The notes under the pieces: generated by a model
Told to the model about the DNA's origin: nothing
Databases searched by the model: none
Seen by the model: the letters and a program-made list of their open reading frames with translations, nothing else
Assembly: GCF_963855985.1 (NCBI RefSeq)
Contig: NC_087092.1
Location: 17,112,001-17,176,000 of the forward strand
Length of the DNA: 64,000 bases
Reading direction: 5' to 3'
Source of the DNA: Ostrinia nubilalis
Taxonomy: Eukaryota; Arthropoda; Insecta; Lepidoptera; Crambidae
Made by a program: the position numbers and the translations under genes
Shown: positions 56,400 through 64,000 of the stretch, piece after piece
Position numbering within the stretch: position 1 is the first letter of the stretch
Layout: the number at the start of each line of letters is the position of its first letter

Positions 56400-59300
56400 G
56401 CGAAAATGTGCGCCCACGGAATACTTTTCCCCACCGCCCACAGGAGGCGTGTCGTAAGAGGCGACAAACTCCTGTAGCACCGGACGGGCAGCAGCGTCTG
56501 CGTGCGAAACCAAGTAAAAAACTGCGATCGCCAACCCGCCTGCCAAGCGTGGCGATTAGGGCAAAACCCTCCAAATGGTGGCACAAACAAAAAAACGGCC
56601 CCTAGTCCCCGGCGGCCCCACTATCCCGGACCACGGTAGCGGTCACGGTAACGGTGGGGCAAGGGGTGCGAAGAATCCCCGGGGGATGCCAAGCTACCAA
56701 CACCGACGACCTCTGGCCCTGGCAACCTATAACGCTCGCACACTGCGTACAGACGTGAAGCTAATGGAACTCGAGGAAGAATTGAGCAGGTTACGGTGGG
56801 ATATCGTAGGATTATGTGAAGTCCGAAGAGAGGGAGAGGACACCATAATTCTCAAATCCGGAAACCTGCTCTATAACCGGGAGGGCGACCAGCAGTCCCA
56901 GGGTGGTGTCGGGTTTATCGTCCACAAGTCCCTTGTCAACAACGTGGTCCAGATCGAGAGTGTTTCGGCGAGGGTAGCGTACCTGATACTCAGAATCACC
57001 AAACGGTATTCGCTGAAGGTCATACAGGTATACGCACCGACCACGGAACACCCCGACGACGAAGTGGAGACTATGTATGAGGATATTTCCAGAGCCATAC
57101 ATAGCTCCCGGTCCCATTTTACCGTTGTGATGGGGGACTTCAACGCGAGGCTAGGTAAACGAAGCGATAATGAGCCGAAAGTGGGGCAATTTGGGTATGG
57201 AGAGAGGAACGCACGTGGCCAACTGCTGGCTGGCTTTATGGAGAAGGAGGGCCTCTTTATGATGAACTCCTTCTTCAGAAAGCCAAAACAGCGAAAGTGG
57301 ACATGGCTGCATCCCAATGGCGCTACAAAAAATGAGATAGACTTCATCTTGTCGACGAAGAAGCATATATTCAATGATGTCTCTGTGATCAATTCGGTCA
57401 AAACAGGAAGCGATCACCGAATGGTAAGAGGCACATTGAATATCAGACCCAAGCTCGAGAGATGTCGACTGATGAAGTCTACGCTCCGCCCAGCGCCCAT
57501 CCAACTCCAAAACCCCGAAAGCTTTCAGCTCGAGTTGCAAAATCGTTTCGAATGCCTAGGAGACTGCGAAAATGTGGACGAATACAATGACAGGTTCGTG
57601 GAAATTGTCCAAACGACTGGGTCTAAGTTCTTTAAAACCCGTCGTTCAAAAGGAACCAAAAAGATCTCTGACCTCACCAATCAACTCATGGAAGAGAGAC
57701 GGAACTTGGTTTTGCAGTCCTCTGAAGATGCTGCTCAGTATCGGCGCCTTAACAGACAGATCTCCAAGTCTTTGACTCGCGACCTACGCCAATTTAATAC
57801 AGACCGTATTAAAGAGGCGATTGAGCGAAACAAAGGCTCTAAAGTGTTCGCAAGAGATCTGTCTGTTGGCCAAAGTCAACTGACCAAGCTGAAGACAGAG
57901 GATGGCAGAGCCATTTCGTCGGGGCCGGAGATATTGGAAGAGGTTGAGAAGTTCTACGGACAATTATACACGACTGTACGCGCACCTGTCACAAATCTAG
58001 CCGAAGACCCAAGAGCTAGACTGACCCGACACTATACCGAAGATATCCCGGACGTCAGTCTGTACGAGATTAGAATGGCTCTCAAACAGCTGAAGAACAA
58101 CAAGGCACCGGGTGATGATGGAATCACGGCTGAGCTTTTGAAGGCAGGCGGAACGCCGGTACTAAGGGCTCTTCAGAAGCTGTTCAATTCCGTCATCCTC
58201 GAAGGAAAAACGCCTACGACATGGCACAGAAGTGTGGTGGTACTCTTCTTCAAAAAAGGTGACAAAACCTTGTTGAAGAATTATAGACCCATCTCACTTC
58301 TGAGCCATGTCTACAAGCTGTTTTCGAGAGTCATTACGAATCGTCTCGCTCGCAGGCTCGACGACTTCCAGCCTCCCGAACAAGCCGGTTTCCGAAAAGG
58401 CTTTAGTACCATAGACCACATACATACGCTAAGGCAGATTATACAGAAGACCGAGGAGTATAATCAACCACTTTGCCTGGCGTTTGTGGATTATGAAAAA
58501 GCCTTCGATTCGGTCGAGACCTGGGCAGTGCTACAGTCTCTCCAAAGGTGCCAAATTGACTATCGATATATCGAAGTGTTAAGGGGTTTGTACAAAAACG
58601 CCACAATGTCGGTCCGCCTCCAGGATCGGGACTCGAAACCTATCCAGTTGCAGCGAGGGGTAAGACAGGGAGACGTCATATCTCCAAAACTGTTTACCAC
58701 CGCCCTGGAAGATGTCTTCAAGCTTCTGGACTGGAACGGATTTGGCATAAATATCAACGGCGAGTACATCACCCACCTTCGATTCGCGGACGATATCGTA
58801 GTCATGGCTGAGACCTTGGAGGATCTAGGCACAATGCTCGATGGCCTCAGTAGAGCCTCTCAACAAGTGGGCCTCAGAATGAACATGGACAAGACAAAAA
58901 TCATGTCTAATGTCCGTGTTGCACCCACTCCTCTGAAGGTTGGAGACTCTACACTCGAAGTTGTTGACAATTATGTATACCTGGGACAAACAGTCCAGTT
59001 AGGTAGGTCCAACTTCGAGAAAGAGGTCAATCGTCGAATCCAACTCGGATGGGCAGCGTTCGGGAAGCTTCGCCATATACTCACGTCCGAAATACCGCAG
59101 TGTCTTAAGTCGAAAGTATTTGACCAATGCGTGTTGCCAGTGATGGTATACGGATCTGAGACGTGGTCGCTTACTATGGGCCTCATAAGAAGGCTCAAGG
59201 TCACCCAAAGGGCGATGGAGCGGGCTATGCTCGGAGTTTCCCTGCGTGATCGAATCAGAAATGAGGAGATCCGCAGGAGAACCAAAGTAACCGACATAGC

Positions 59301-59551
59301 TCGCAGAATTGCTAAAATCAAGTGGCAGTGGGCGGGGCACATAGCTCGTAGAGACGATGGCCGTTGGGGCAGGAAAGTTCTCGAGTGGCGACCACGGGCT
59401 GGAAGACGTAGCGTGGGCAGGCCTCCTACTAGGTGGACCGACGATCTGGTAAAGGTCGCGGGAAGAGCCTGGATGCGGGCAGCGCAGGACCGTTCATTGT
59501 GGAAAACCTTGGGGGAGGCCTTTGTCCAGCAGTGGACGTCATTTGGCTGAA
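56400..59551 (+). mobile_element. RTE-like non-LTR retrotransposon, apparently full-length coding
   Basis: A GC-rich block with a sharp composition change from its surroundings. It holds a leader (about 56400-56574), one long ORF and a 3' end TTTGGCTGAAA. The 5' boundary is estimated from the composition change and from the typical leader of this family; I found no convincing target-site duplication. Several truncated copies elsewhere end at the same 3' point but add a (CGAA)n tail, which this copy lacks. Confidence 0.8.
56575..59550 (+). CDS. Endonuclease-reverse transcriptase of an RTE-like LINE
   Basis: A 991-residue ORF with no stop or frameshift. It would nick target DNA and copy the element RNA by target-primed reverse transcription. 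The N-terminal APE-type endonuclease (about 45-285) shows N53 in TYNARTL, E82 in LCEVRR, GDFN at 187-190 and SDHR at 279-282. The reverse transcriptase (about 490-780) shows FVDYEKAFDS at 637-646, GVRQGD, and FADD at 737-740 with both catalytic Asp. The C-terminal tail is basic, with the family-typical KIKWQWAGHIARR and GRPPTRWTDD. Start: the ATG at 56575, about 145 residues before the first conserved strand block of the RT-linked region and about 50 before the endonuclease. All catalytic residues I can check are present, so this copy could still be active. Clade assignment (RTE-like) is by resemblance. Confidence 0.9.
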   Translation: MVAQTKKRPLVPGGPTIPDHGSGHGNGGARGAKNPRGMPSYQHRRPLALATYNARTLRTDVKLMELEEELSRLRWDIVGLCEVRREGEDTIILKSGNLLYNREGDQQSQGGVGFIVHKSLVNNVVQIESVSARVAYLILRITKRYSLKVIQVYAPTTEHPDDEVETMYEDISRAIHSSRSHFTVVMGDFNARLGKRSDNEPKVGQFGYGERNARGQLLAGFMEKEGLFMMNSFFRKPKQRKWTWLHPNGATKNEIDFILSTKKHIFNDVSVINSVKTGSDHRMVRGTLNIRPKLERCRLMKSTLRPAPIQLQNPESFQLELQNRFECLGDCENVDEYNDRFVEIVQTTGSKFFKTRRSKGTKKISDLTNQLMEERRNLVLQSSEDAAQYRRLNRQISKSLTRDLRQFNTDRIKEAIERNKGSKVFARDLSVGQSQLTKLKTEDGRAISSGPEILEEVEKFYGQLYTTVRAPVTNLAEDPRARLTRHYTEDIPDVSLYEIRMALKQLKNNKAPGDDGITAELLKAGGTPVLRALQKLFNSVILEGKTPTTWHRSVVVLFFKKGDKTLLKNYRPISLLSHVYKLFSRVITNRLARRLDDFQPPEQAGFRKGFSTIDHIHTLRQIIQKTEEYNQPLCLAFVDYEKAFDSVETWAVLQSLQRCQIDYRYIEVLRGLYKNATMSVRLQDRDSKPIQLQRGVRQGDVISPKLFTTALEDVFKLLDWNGFGININGEYITHLRFADDIVVMAETLEDLGTMLDGLSRASQQVGLRMNMDKTKIMSNVRVAPTPLKVGDSTLEVVDNYVYLGQTVQLGRSNFEKEVNRRIQLGWAAFGKLRHILTSEIPQCLKSKVFDQCVLPVMVYGSETWSLTMGLIRRLKVTQRAMERAMLGVSLRDRIRNEEIRRRTKVTDIARRIAKIKWQWAGHIARRDDGRWGRKVLEWRPRAGRRSVGRPPTRWTDDLVKVAGRAWMRAAQDRSLWKTLGEAFVQQWTSFG

Positions 59552-59673
59552 AAGTAACAAACCCACTTGATCAACTAACAACGCGGAGCACTTAACTAAA
59601 ACCGAAATCGCGTTCAACAGTCCGTAACGCAATAAACCAATAAAACAAGTGTATAAATAAAAATAACTGCCCC

Positions 59674-59711
59674 GTTATAAATAACGTTATAAATAACGGT
59701 ATAAATAACGC
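59674..59711. repeat. 12-bp tandem repeat GTTATAAATAAC
   Basis: About three copies (third starts GGTATAAATAAC), just after the complete RTE-like element. Each contains TATAAATA. Confidence 0.75.
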
Positions 59712-61524
59712 TGGAGTGTAGACGGTGTATCTCAGCGGCTCAGGGCGCGTCACAACTGAGTTATAGCGTCACACAACATAAAATATACAACAAAAACTGT
59801 TGTTCTTCCAACAGTTTTGCCCCATATTAGGAATGAGCACGAACAGAATGTGGATTTGGGACAGAGCCGCGGGGAGAATGGAGTCGACGTTTAACAATTT
59901 AAAAATTTCAGCTGAAAATAATTCCAATAATGTAACGATCTGCTGTTTTTAAGATATTTTCCTATCAAGAACACCAAAGTGAATTTGAAAACAATTCAAG
60001 TCGCATATTTTCGTGTAAAAGTAAGTATTTACAAATTTAAACAATAGTGTTTCTTTGAAACATAAGTAATTCGAATTGAACTATTTATTATTAATGAAAC
60101 ACTGTTCAGTTTTTTTTTAAACAATTAACAAATTCAATGTCATAAAATGGCGTAAAAGTTGTCCCGGTTCCTATTTAACCAATTTCTATACTCCTTCATT
60201 ATTCCAATCAAATTGTCTACGTATTTCTATGAATATATTAATTTTACCTACCAAGGAATTAAATGTTAGTTTTGCGACGTGCAAAAAAAATCTCAATCAC
60301 ATACCACTCCACGCATCTCCTACCCCGCGCTCGTAGTCCACAGCGTAATTCGTTATTTTTATTGTTTTTTGTTATTATGATTCTGTCCTTTGGATTACTC
60401 GCGTGATGCATCGCCGGCGCTGGATGCACTTAATTGCCGCCCCGTAAATAATAAGATTAAGGCATAGTGGATTTGAATGTTTATGGACTATAAGTTGCGA
60501 ACACCCTGTATAGCCGTAATTTAGCGGACGACAGGTTAAGTGAATATTGTACTGTAACAAAGGAGAGATTTAGACCTGCTGGAAGCTTTAGGTTTAATTG
60601 TTGGTGTGTTTGAAGTAGATTAGTTGAAAGCAAAGGCATTGGTAGGGAAATGGGAAAACATGGTGGGGAAAGTGGGAAAAGTAACTGAAAGGAAAATTCC
60701 GTTACCTAGGTTACTTATTTGTCGAAAAAGTTGTAATTTCTAATACCATACGTAATTCTTTAATGGGAATAACCTGTAGCTGACCTTTTCAGGAATGCGA
60801 CTGCTTTTTAATAGACTGTGGTTATTAGTATGTTAAATTTTCTTTCTTTTCCCACATTATTAAATTTAAGGACAACGATGTCCAAACCAGGAAAGCCCTA
60901 TGTTATTGTCAGTCAAGATTATAAGCACTTGACGTTAAAGAAAATTAATTACGGGATATATTAATTTTCTCTGTAAACGAATGGAAAGCGTTAAAAACAA
61001 AAGAAAATAAATACCAACACTATTTTAGTGAGAATTTTGACACTTTCAAATAGTCAAAAGACGATTTCTTATAGCTTAAACCATTTCAGACATTCTCATT
61101 ATATCTATTTTTTTTAAATATTAATTCAAAAGTCACCGAACCCAAAAGCTTCGCGATTACGTCATCCAATGTTCGCAGAGAAATTGAAATAAACAGCAAC
61201 AGTCCAAAATAAAACAACACACACACCCGGGTTCCGTCACAAACATTGTTAACAAGTCGGCGCAGGTCATCACGGCCCTCATTAGGGTGTGATATCAGCT
61301 GGTACAGTCGGCCTTTGAAAAATGTTTAGTTATTCCAAGTCAAAAATTTCTTTATGTTTGAAGATTCCGGGTATAGCTTGCTTCTATTTTCAGCCTGATC
61401 ATAATTTTTCATCGTATGAGATTCTGATAGAGCTTCCTCATTGTGGCGGTCGTGTAAACATTGTTTTGTGCTTCAGAGGGCACTACGTGATTGGTCAAGT
61501 CATTCGATTTAGCCAAATGAAGTC
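59712..61524. other. Non-coding stretch
   Basis: AT-rich, no repeats that I can name and no credible frame. Confidence 0.5.
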
Positions 61525-61690
61525 CACTCAAAATCAAAATATTTATTCAGTACTTAATACTAACTACTTAAGCTCTTTCTAGGGCACTTGTACAGTGTAC
61601 ACACAGTATATATGTTTATCTACTGTGGTGTACACGTCCCGAATATAGCTTGCCTTACACCGCTGCTAGGCGTAGGCCTCCCCGCAAAAA
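61525..61690 (-). mobile_element. LINE 3' end fragment with (TTTTGA)n tail
   Basis: Plus strand TCAAAATCAAAATATTTATT is the reverse complement of an AATAAATATTTTGATTTTGA tail; then GGGCACTTGTACAG and AATATAGCTTGCCTTACACC as at 30690-30790. It abuts a degraded RTE tail. Confidence 0.5.
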
Positions 61691-61745
61691 CTTCCATAAC
61701 GACCGACCCTGCGCTATCCAGGCCATCCAGGTACTTCCCGTGACC
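61668..61745 (-). mobile_element. Degraded RTE-like LINE 3' fragment
   Basis: GGCGTAGGCCTCCCCGCAAA through CCGTGACCATGTC resembles the reverse complement of the family end with several deletions. Confidence 0.5.
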
Positions 61746-62303
61746 ATGTCATACACATAATTATAGCGAGAGGAGTCTGACACCAAACGTGCTACATTCC
61801 ACACAATAAGAAGATAGGTGATTGTTTTTTTGAGTCCGAGTGTACCTCCAACATGAATCCGGCAAACGCTCATTTTAAAGCGATAATTAAGCAACAGCCG
61901 CTCGTTGTGTGCAAAAGGCGCCATATTTATTTGTATCGCGATTTAGCGAATAACGTATTACTAGAATATACCTACTCGTATTCTGACAAAAGATGAGGTT
62001 AATTTGAGCTAATACTGATAATAATAAATTACTTGAGATTTATTTACCTTGTTAAAATAACAAAGAGTTAGAATGTAGCTATACCGGGGTAAATAAAAGT
62101 TTGTAAAGCTTCTACACAAATCACTGTCTTGAAATCGCAATAAAAGTGTTTTCTACTAAAATATTAAGTGATTTTCAATTTGGCCTACACTAAACTTTGT
62201 ATGCGGACTTGTATTATTGTAGAGATGAGATAGAATTGTCTTTAAAAAAGTTATTGACATTAGTTTTAGACTAGGAACTAAAGGATGATGAAATAAACAG
62301 AGT
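61746..62303. other. Spacer downstream of the repeat gene
   Basis: AT-rich, no gene or repeat seen; lies beyond the poly(A) signal of the 403-aa gene. Confidence 0.5.
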
Positions 62304-62309
62304 TTTATT
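62304..62309 (-). terminator. AATAAA poly(A) signal for the repeat gene
   Basis: AATAAA reads on the minus strand about 240 nt after the stop codon and is followed by a T/GT-rich stretch. I saw no other AATAAA between it and the stop, so it is the best 3' end for the 403-aa gene. Confidence 0.5.
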
Positions 62310-62547
62310 GAAATATAATTTAATTTAATTTTCTATTTAAGTTATTCTATTTACATTAAATACAATTTTCACATTATAAAAACAATTTATAAAACATAAT
62401 GTTGATAATACAATAAAATAAATCTATTTAAGTCATAAAAGTGTACAGTTAATGCTGTATTCTAACTAGATTATTACATAATAAATCAATGGAAATAATA
62501 CAGTACATAATATAAATAAAAATTTTAAAACCTAGAGAAATCTAAAA

Positions 62548-63759
62548 TTATTCCTCCACAAGACTCATACGGCTTCTCCAGTAGTCAGCCAAATCTTTAA
62601 GCCTTTCGCCGCACTGTCGCTTCCTCCTCGGGTTACACTTCATAGGATTATTCAAGAACACAGTAAATTGCTTCACAAGTGCCGTCACTGAATCTGCAGC
62701 TTCTTCGAATTCCACGGCACCGTTCGCCACGCCTGCTATAGTAGAGTTCAGTTGCTCGATGGCTTCATCGATGTCCACGTCATCACTGTCGCGCTTCTCT
62801 CGCTTCGAGTCTGTAGTGTCATCAAAAGAGAGTCCACTGCAAGACATGCTGCAGGGCACAACTTCTGGCAACGGCCTTTTCTTATCACGGATGGTGCTGG
62901 TCCCAGAGAAACGCTTCTCCATTGATTTGAACACGTCGTCACTGTCGCGCTTCTCTCGCTCCGAGTTTGTAGTGTCATCAAAAGATAGCCCACTGCAAGA
63001 CATGCTGCAATGCACAACTTCTGGCAACGACCTCTTCTTATCACGGATGGTGCTGGTCCCAAAGAAACGCTTCTCCATCGATTTGAATACATTGTCACTG
63101 TCACGCTTCTCTCGCTCCGAGTTTGTAGTGTCATCAAAAGAGAGTCCACTGCAAGACATGCTGCAATGCACAACTTCTGGCAACGACCTCTTCTTATCAC
63201 GGATGGTGCTGGTCGAGAAGCAAAGCCTCTCCATCGATTTGAACACGTCGTCACTGTCGCGCTTCTCCCGCTCCAAGTCTTCAGTGTCATCAAAAGATAG
63301 CCCACTGCAAAACATACTGTCCGGTCTCTTCTCATCACGGTTGGTGCTCGTCGTGAAGCAAAGGTCCTCCACCGATTTGAACACATCGTCAATCGTCTTG
63401 CAGATGTCCTCCACCGATCCCGCCGAGATCATCTGACCGCTTACGTTGTAAAACTGTTTCTTAGGTTCTTCTCCAAAGACGTCGTTGGGTAGCTCCTTGA
63501 CGAAGTCATCGTAGTCAGCAATACAGGATTTGATCGAGAGTCGTCTTGCAAGTTTCTTGCGGACGGTTTTCAAAAGGAACGGCGAGTCGAAAGTTGTTTG
63601 TCGCAGGTCCAAAGAACTCAGCACTGGCTTCAGTTTTGAAGGTTCATGGTCTGTGTCGTCTGTGTCCAGGTCGATAGGCTTCCCCCATTTCTCTTCCAGC
63701 TTCTTCCACTGCTCGTTGGAAGATAGTATCGATTCGGCGTCAAGATAATAGATACTCAT
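62548..63759 (-). CDS. Uncharacterised intronless protein with four internal repeats
   Basis: A 403-residue ORF that I do not recognise. It opens with ATG in a good context (G at -3), preceded by a TATA-like box and initiator and followed by a poly(A) signal, so it reads as a complete single-exon gene. Residues 1-123 are unique and partly acidic (TDDTDHE near 33-39), with a basic stretch (KTVRKKLARR, 64-73). Residues 124-167 are a shortened repeat, and 168-219, 220-271 and 272-323 are three 52-residue repeats. Each full unit has DVFKSME, TSTIRDKKR, LPEV, CSGLSFDDT and REKRDSD; a sixth-codon remnant (DSDDV) follows. Residues 329-372 look helical and 373-403 are basic with two Cys. There is no signal peptide or membrane segment, so I infer an intracellular, charged protein. 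Overlapping long frames on both strands are by-products of a repeat whose length is a multiple of three. Function is unknown. It is real coding with good confidence. Confidence 0.75.
   Translation of the reverse strand: MSIYYLDAESILSSNEQWKKLEEKWGKPIDLDTDDTDHEPSKLKPVLSSLDLRQTTFDSPFLLKTVRKKLARRLSIKSCIADYDDFVKELPNDVFGEEPKKQFYNVSGQMISAGSVEDICKTIDDVFKSVEDLCFTTSTNRDEKRPDSMFCSGLSFDDTEDLEREKRDSDDVFKSMERLCFSTSTIRDKKRSLPEVVHCSMSCSGLSFDDTTNSEREKRDSDNVFKSMEKRFFGTSTIRDKKRSLPEVVHCSMSCSGLSFDDTTNSEREKRDSDDVFKSMEKRFSGTSTIRDKKRPLPEVVPCSMSCSGLSFDDTTDSKREKRDSDDVDIDEAIEQLNSTIAGVANGAVEFEEAADSVTALVKQFTVFLNNPMKCNPRRKRQCGERLKDLADYWRSRMSLVEE
62791..63390 (-). repeat. 156-bp in-frame tandem repeat inside the 403-aa gene
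   Basis: Three full 156-bp units start (minus strand) at 63258, 63102 and 62946, and a degenerate shorter unit covers 63259-63390. The three full units are nearly identical at DNA level, including synonymous sites, which points to recent duplication or gene conversion rather than ancient repeats held only by protein selection. Confidence 0.85.
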
Positions 63760-63823
63760 TGCAGTTCGATGTTCCGAATACTTCGATTTCGATTGTTGTT
63801 AACCGCACTGTCGTTTGGTTGAG

Positions 63824-63857
63824 ACTGATAGCAAAGAGGTTTTTTCGCACTTTTTAT
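63824..63857 (-). promoter_or_regulatory. Core promoter of the 403-aa repeat gene
   Basis: On the minus strand the arthropod initiator TCAGT lies at 63828-63824. Taking its A (63826) as +1, a TATA-like ATAAAAAG sits at -31 to -24 (63857-63850), the expected distance. The 5' UTR would be about 66 nt. A GGTTA resembling a downstream element is near +23 to +27, slightly too close to be a standard DPE. No transcript data were available. Confidence 0.5.
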
Positions 63858-64000
63858 GGTGTTTACACTCATTAATAAAGTCATTAAGTGATAGCTATTT
63901 TTTACTGTGTGTCACCTTTACTAATTGAAATCAATTAAGTAATTAAAAATATTTTTGTATTAGTAATGACATGCTAATGATGTCCTAATTATTTGCATAA

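Noticed and set aside
56242..56590. Minus-strand frames of 68-114 codons in front of the RTE ORF
   Set aside because: They lie in the GC-rich leader of the LINE, opposite to its sense strand, and show no family signal.
62759..63436. 225-codon plus-strand frame opposite the repeat gene, and a 214-codon alternative minus frame
   Set aside because: Both are produced by a repeat unit whose length is divisible by three. Only the 403-codon frame has a promoter, good start context and a poly(A) signal.

Overview
The window looks like an AT-rich stretch of nuclear DNA from a moth or butterfly (Lepidoptera). This rests on repeat families: an RTE-like endonuclease-reverse transcriptase with many 5'-truncated copies ending in (CGAA)n, Helitron-type elements with the CCCGCGRCTTCG hairpin and CTAG end, the repeat flanked by AACCGACTTC, and foldback MITEs of types common in lepidopteran genomes. 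There are no bacterial-style operons and no RNA gene that I could support.

Only one confident host gene is visible: an intronless 403-codon gene on the minus strand at the right edge (62548-63759). It has a plausible core promoter (TATA-like box, TCAGT initiator), a poly(A) signal and four 52-residue-type internal repeats. I do not recognise the protein. Elsewhere I see only candidate exons on the minus strand (2303-2337, 17071-17101, weaker 27497-27554). Their phases are mutually compatible, so the left half may lie in very long introns of one unrecognised gene, but this is speculative.

The rest is a mobile-element landscape. (1) 20497-24576, minus: a non-LTR retrotransposon with endonuclease, reverse transcriptase, RNase H and a C-terminal CCHC motif (I-like). 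Two frameshifts and one stop disable it, but its ORF1/ORF2 stop-start overlap is intact. (2) about 56400-59551, plus: an RTE-like LINE with an uninterrupted 991-aa ORF. At least eleven truncated relatives are scattered through the window, including one with a 5' inversion (27917-28098) and one with an 11-bp target duplication (28339-28673). A second RTE-like family with a (GAT)n tail has five fragments, one of them split by a younger LINE. (3) Helitron-like elements at 14463, 16040, 28915, 35490 and 42195; the last carries a 135-bp tandem array and sits exactly between two 106-bp palindromic units. (4) DNA elements: a piggyBac-type element flanked by TTAA (40441-41404) with five 20-nt palindromes; a TA-flanked pogo-like element (53340-54396) that retains the zinc-finger end of a transposase; foldback MITEs at 5750, 9671, 11618, 39057 and 51298; and a five-copy family with GGTTGCACCA ends.

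The remaining stretches are AT-rich non-coding DNA in which I see no gene. The most distinctive unexplained items are the repeat gene, the palindrome-studded piggyBac-like element, the Helitron with its own array, a 186-bp insertion with a 12-bp target duplication, a 133-bp direct repeat with CGATA motifs, and a perfect 43-nt palindrome.
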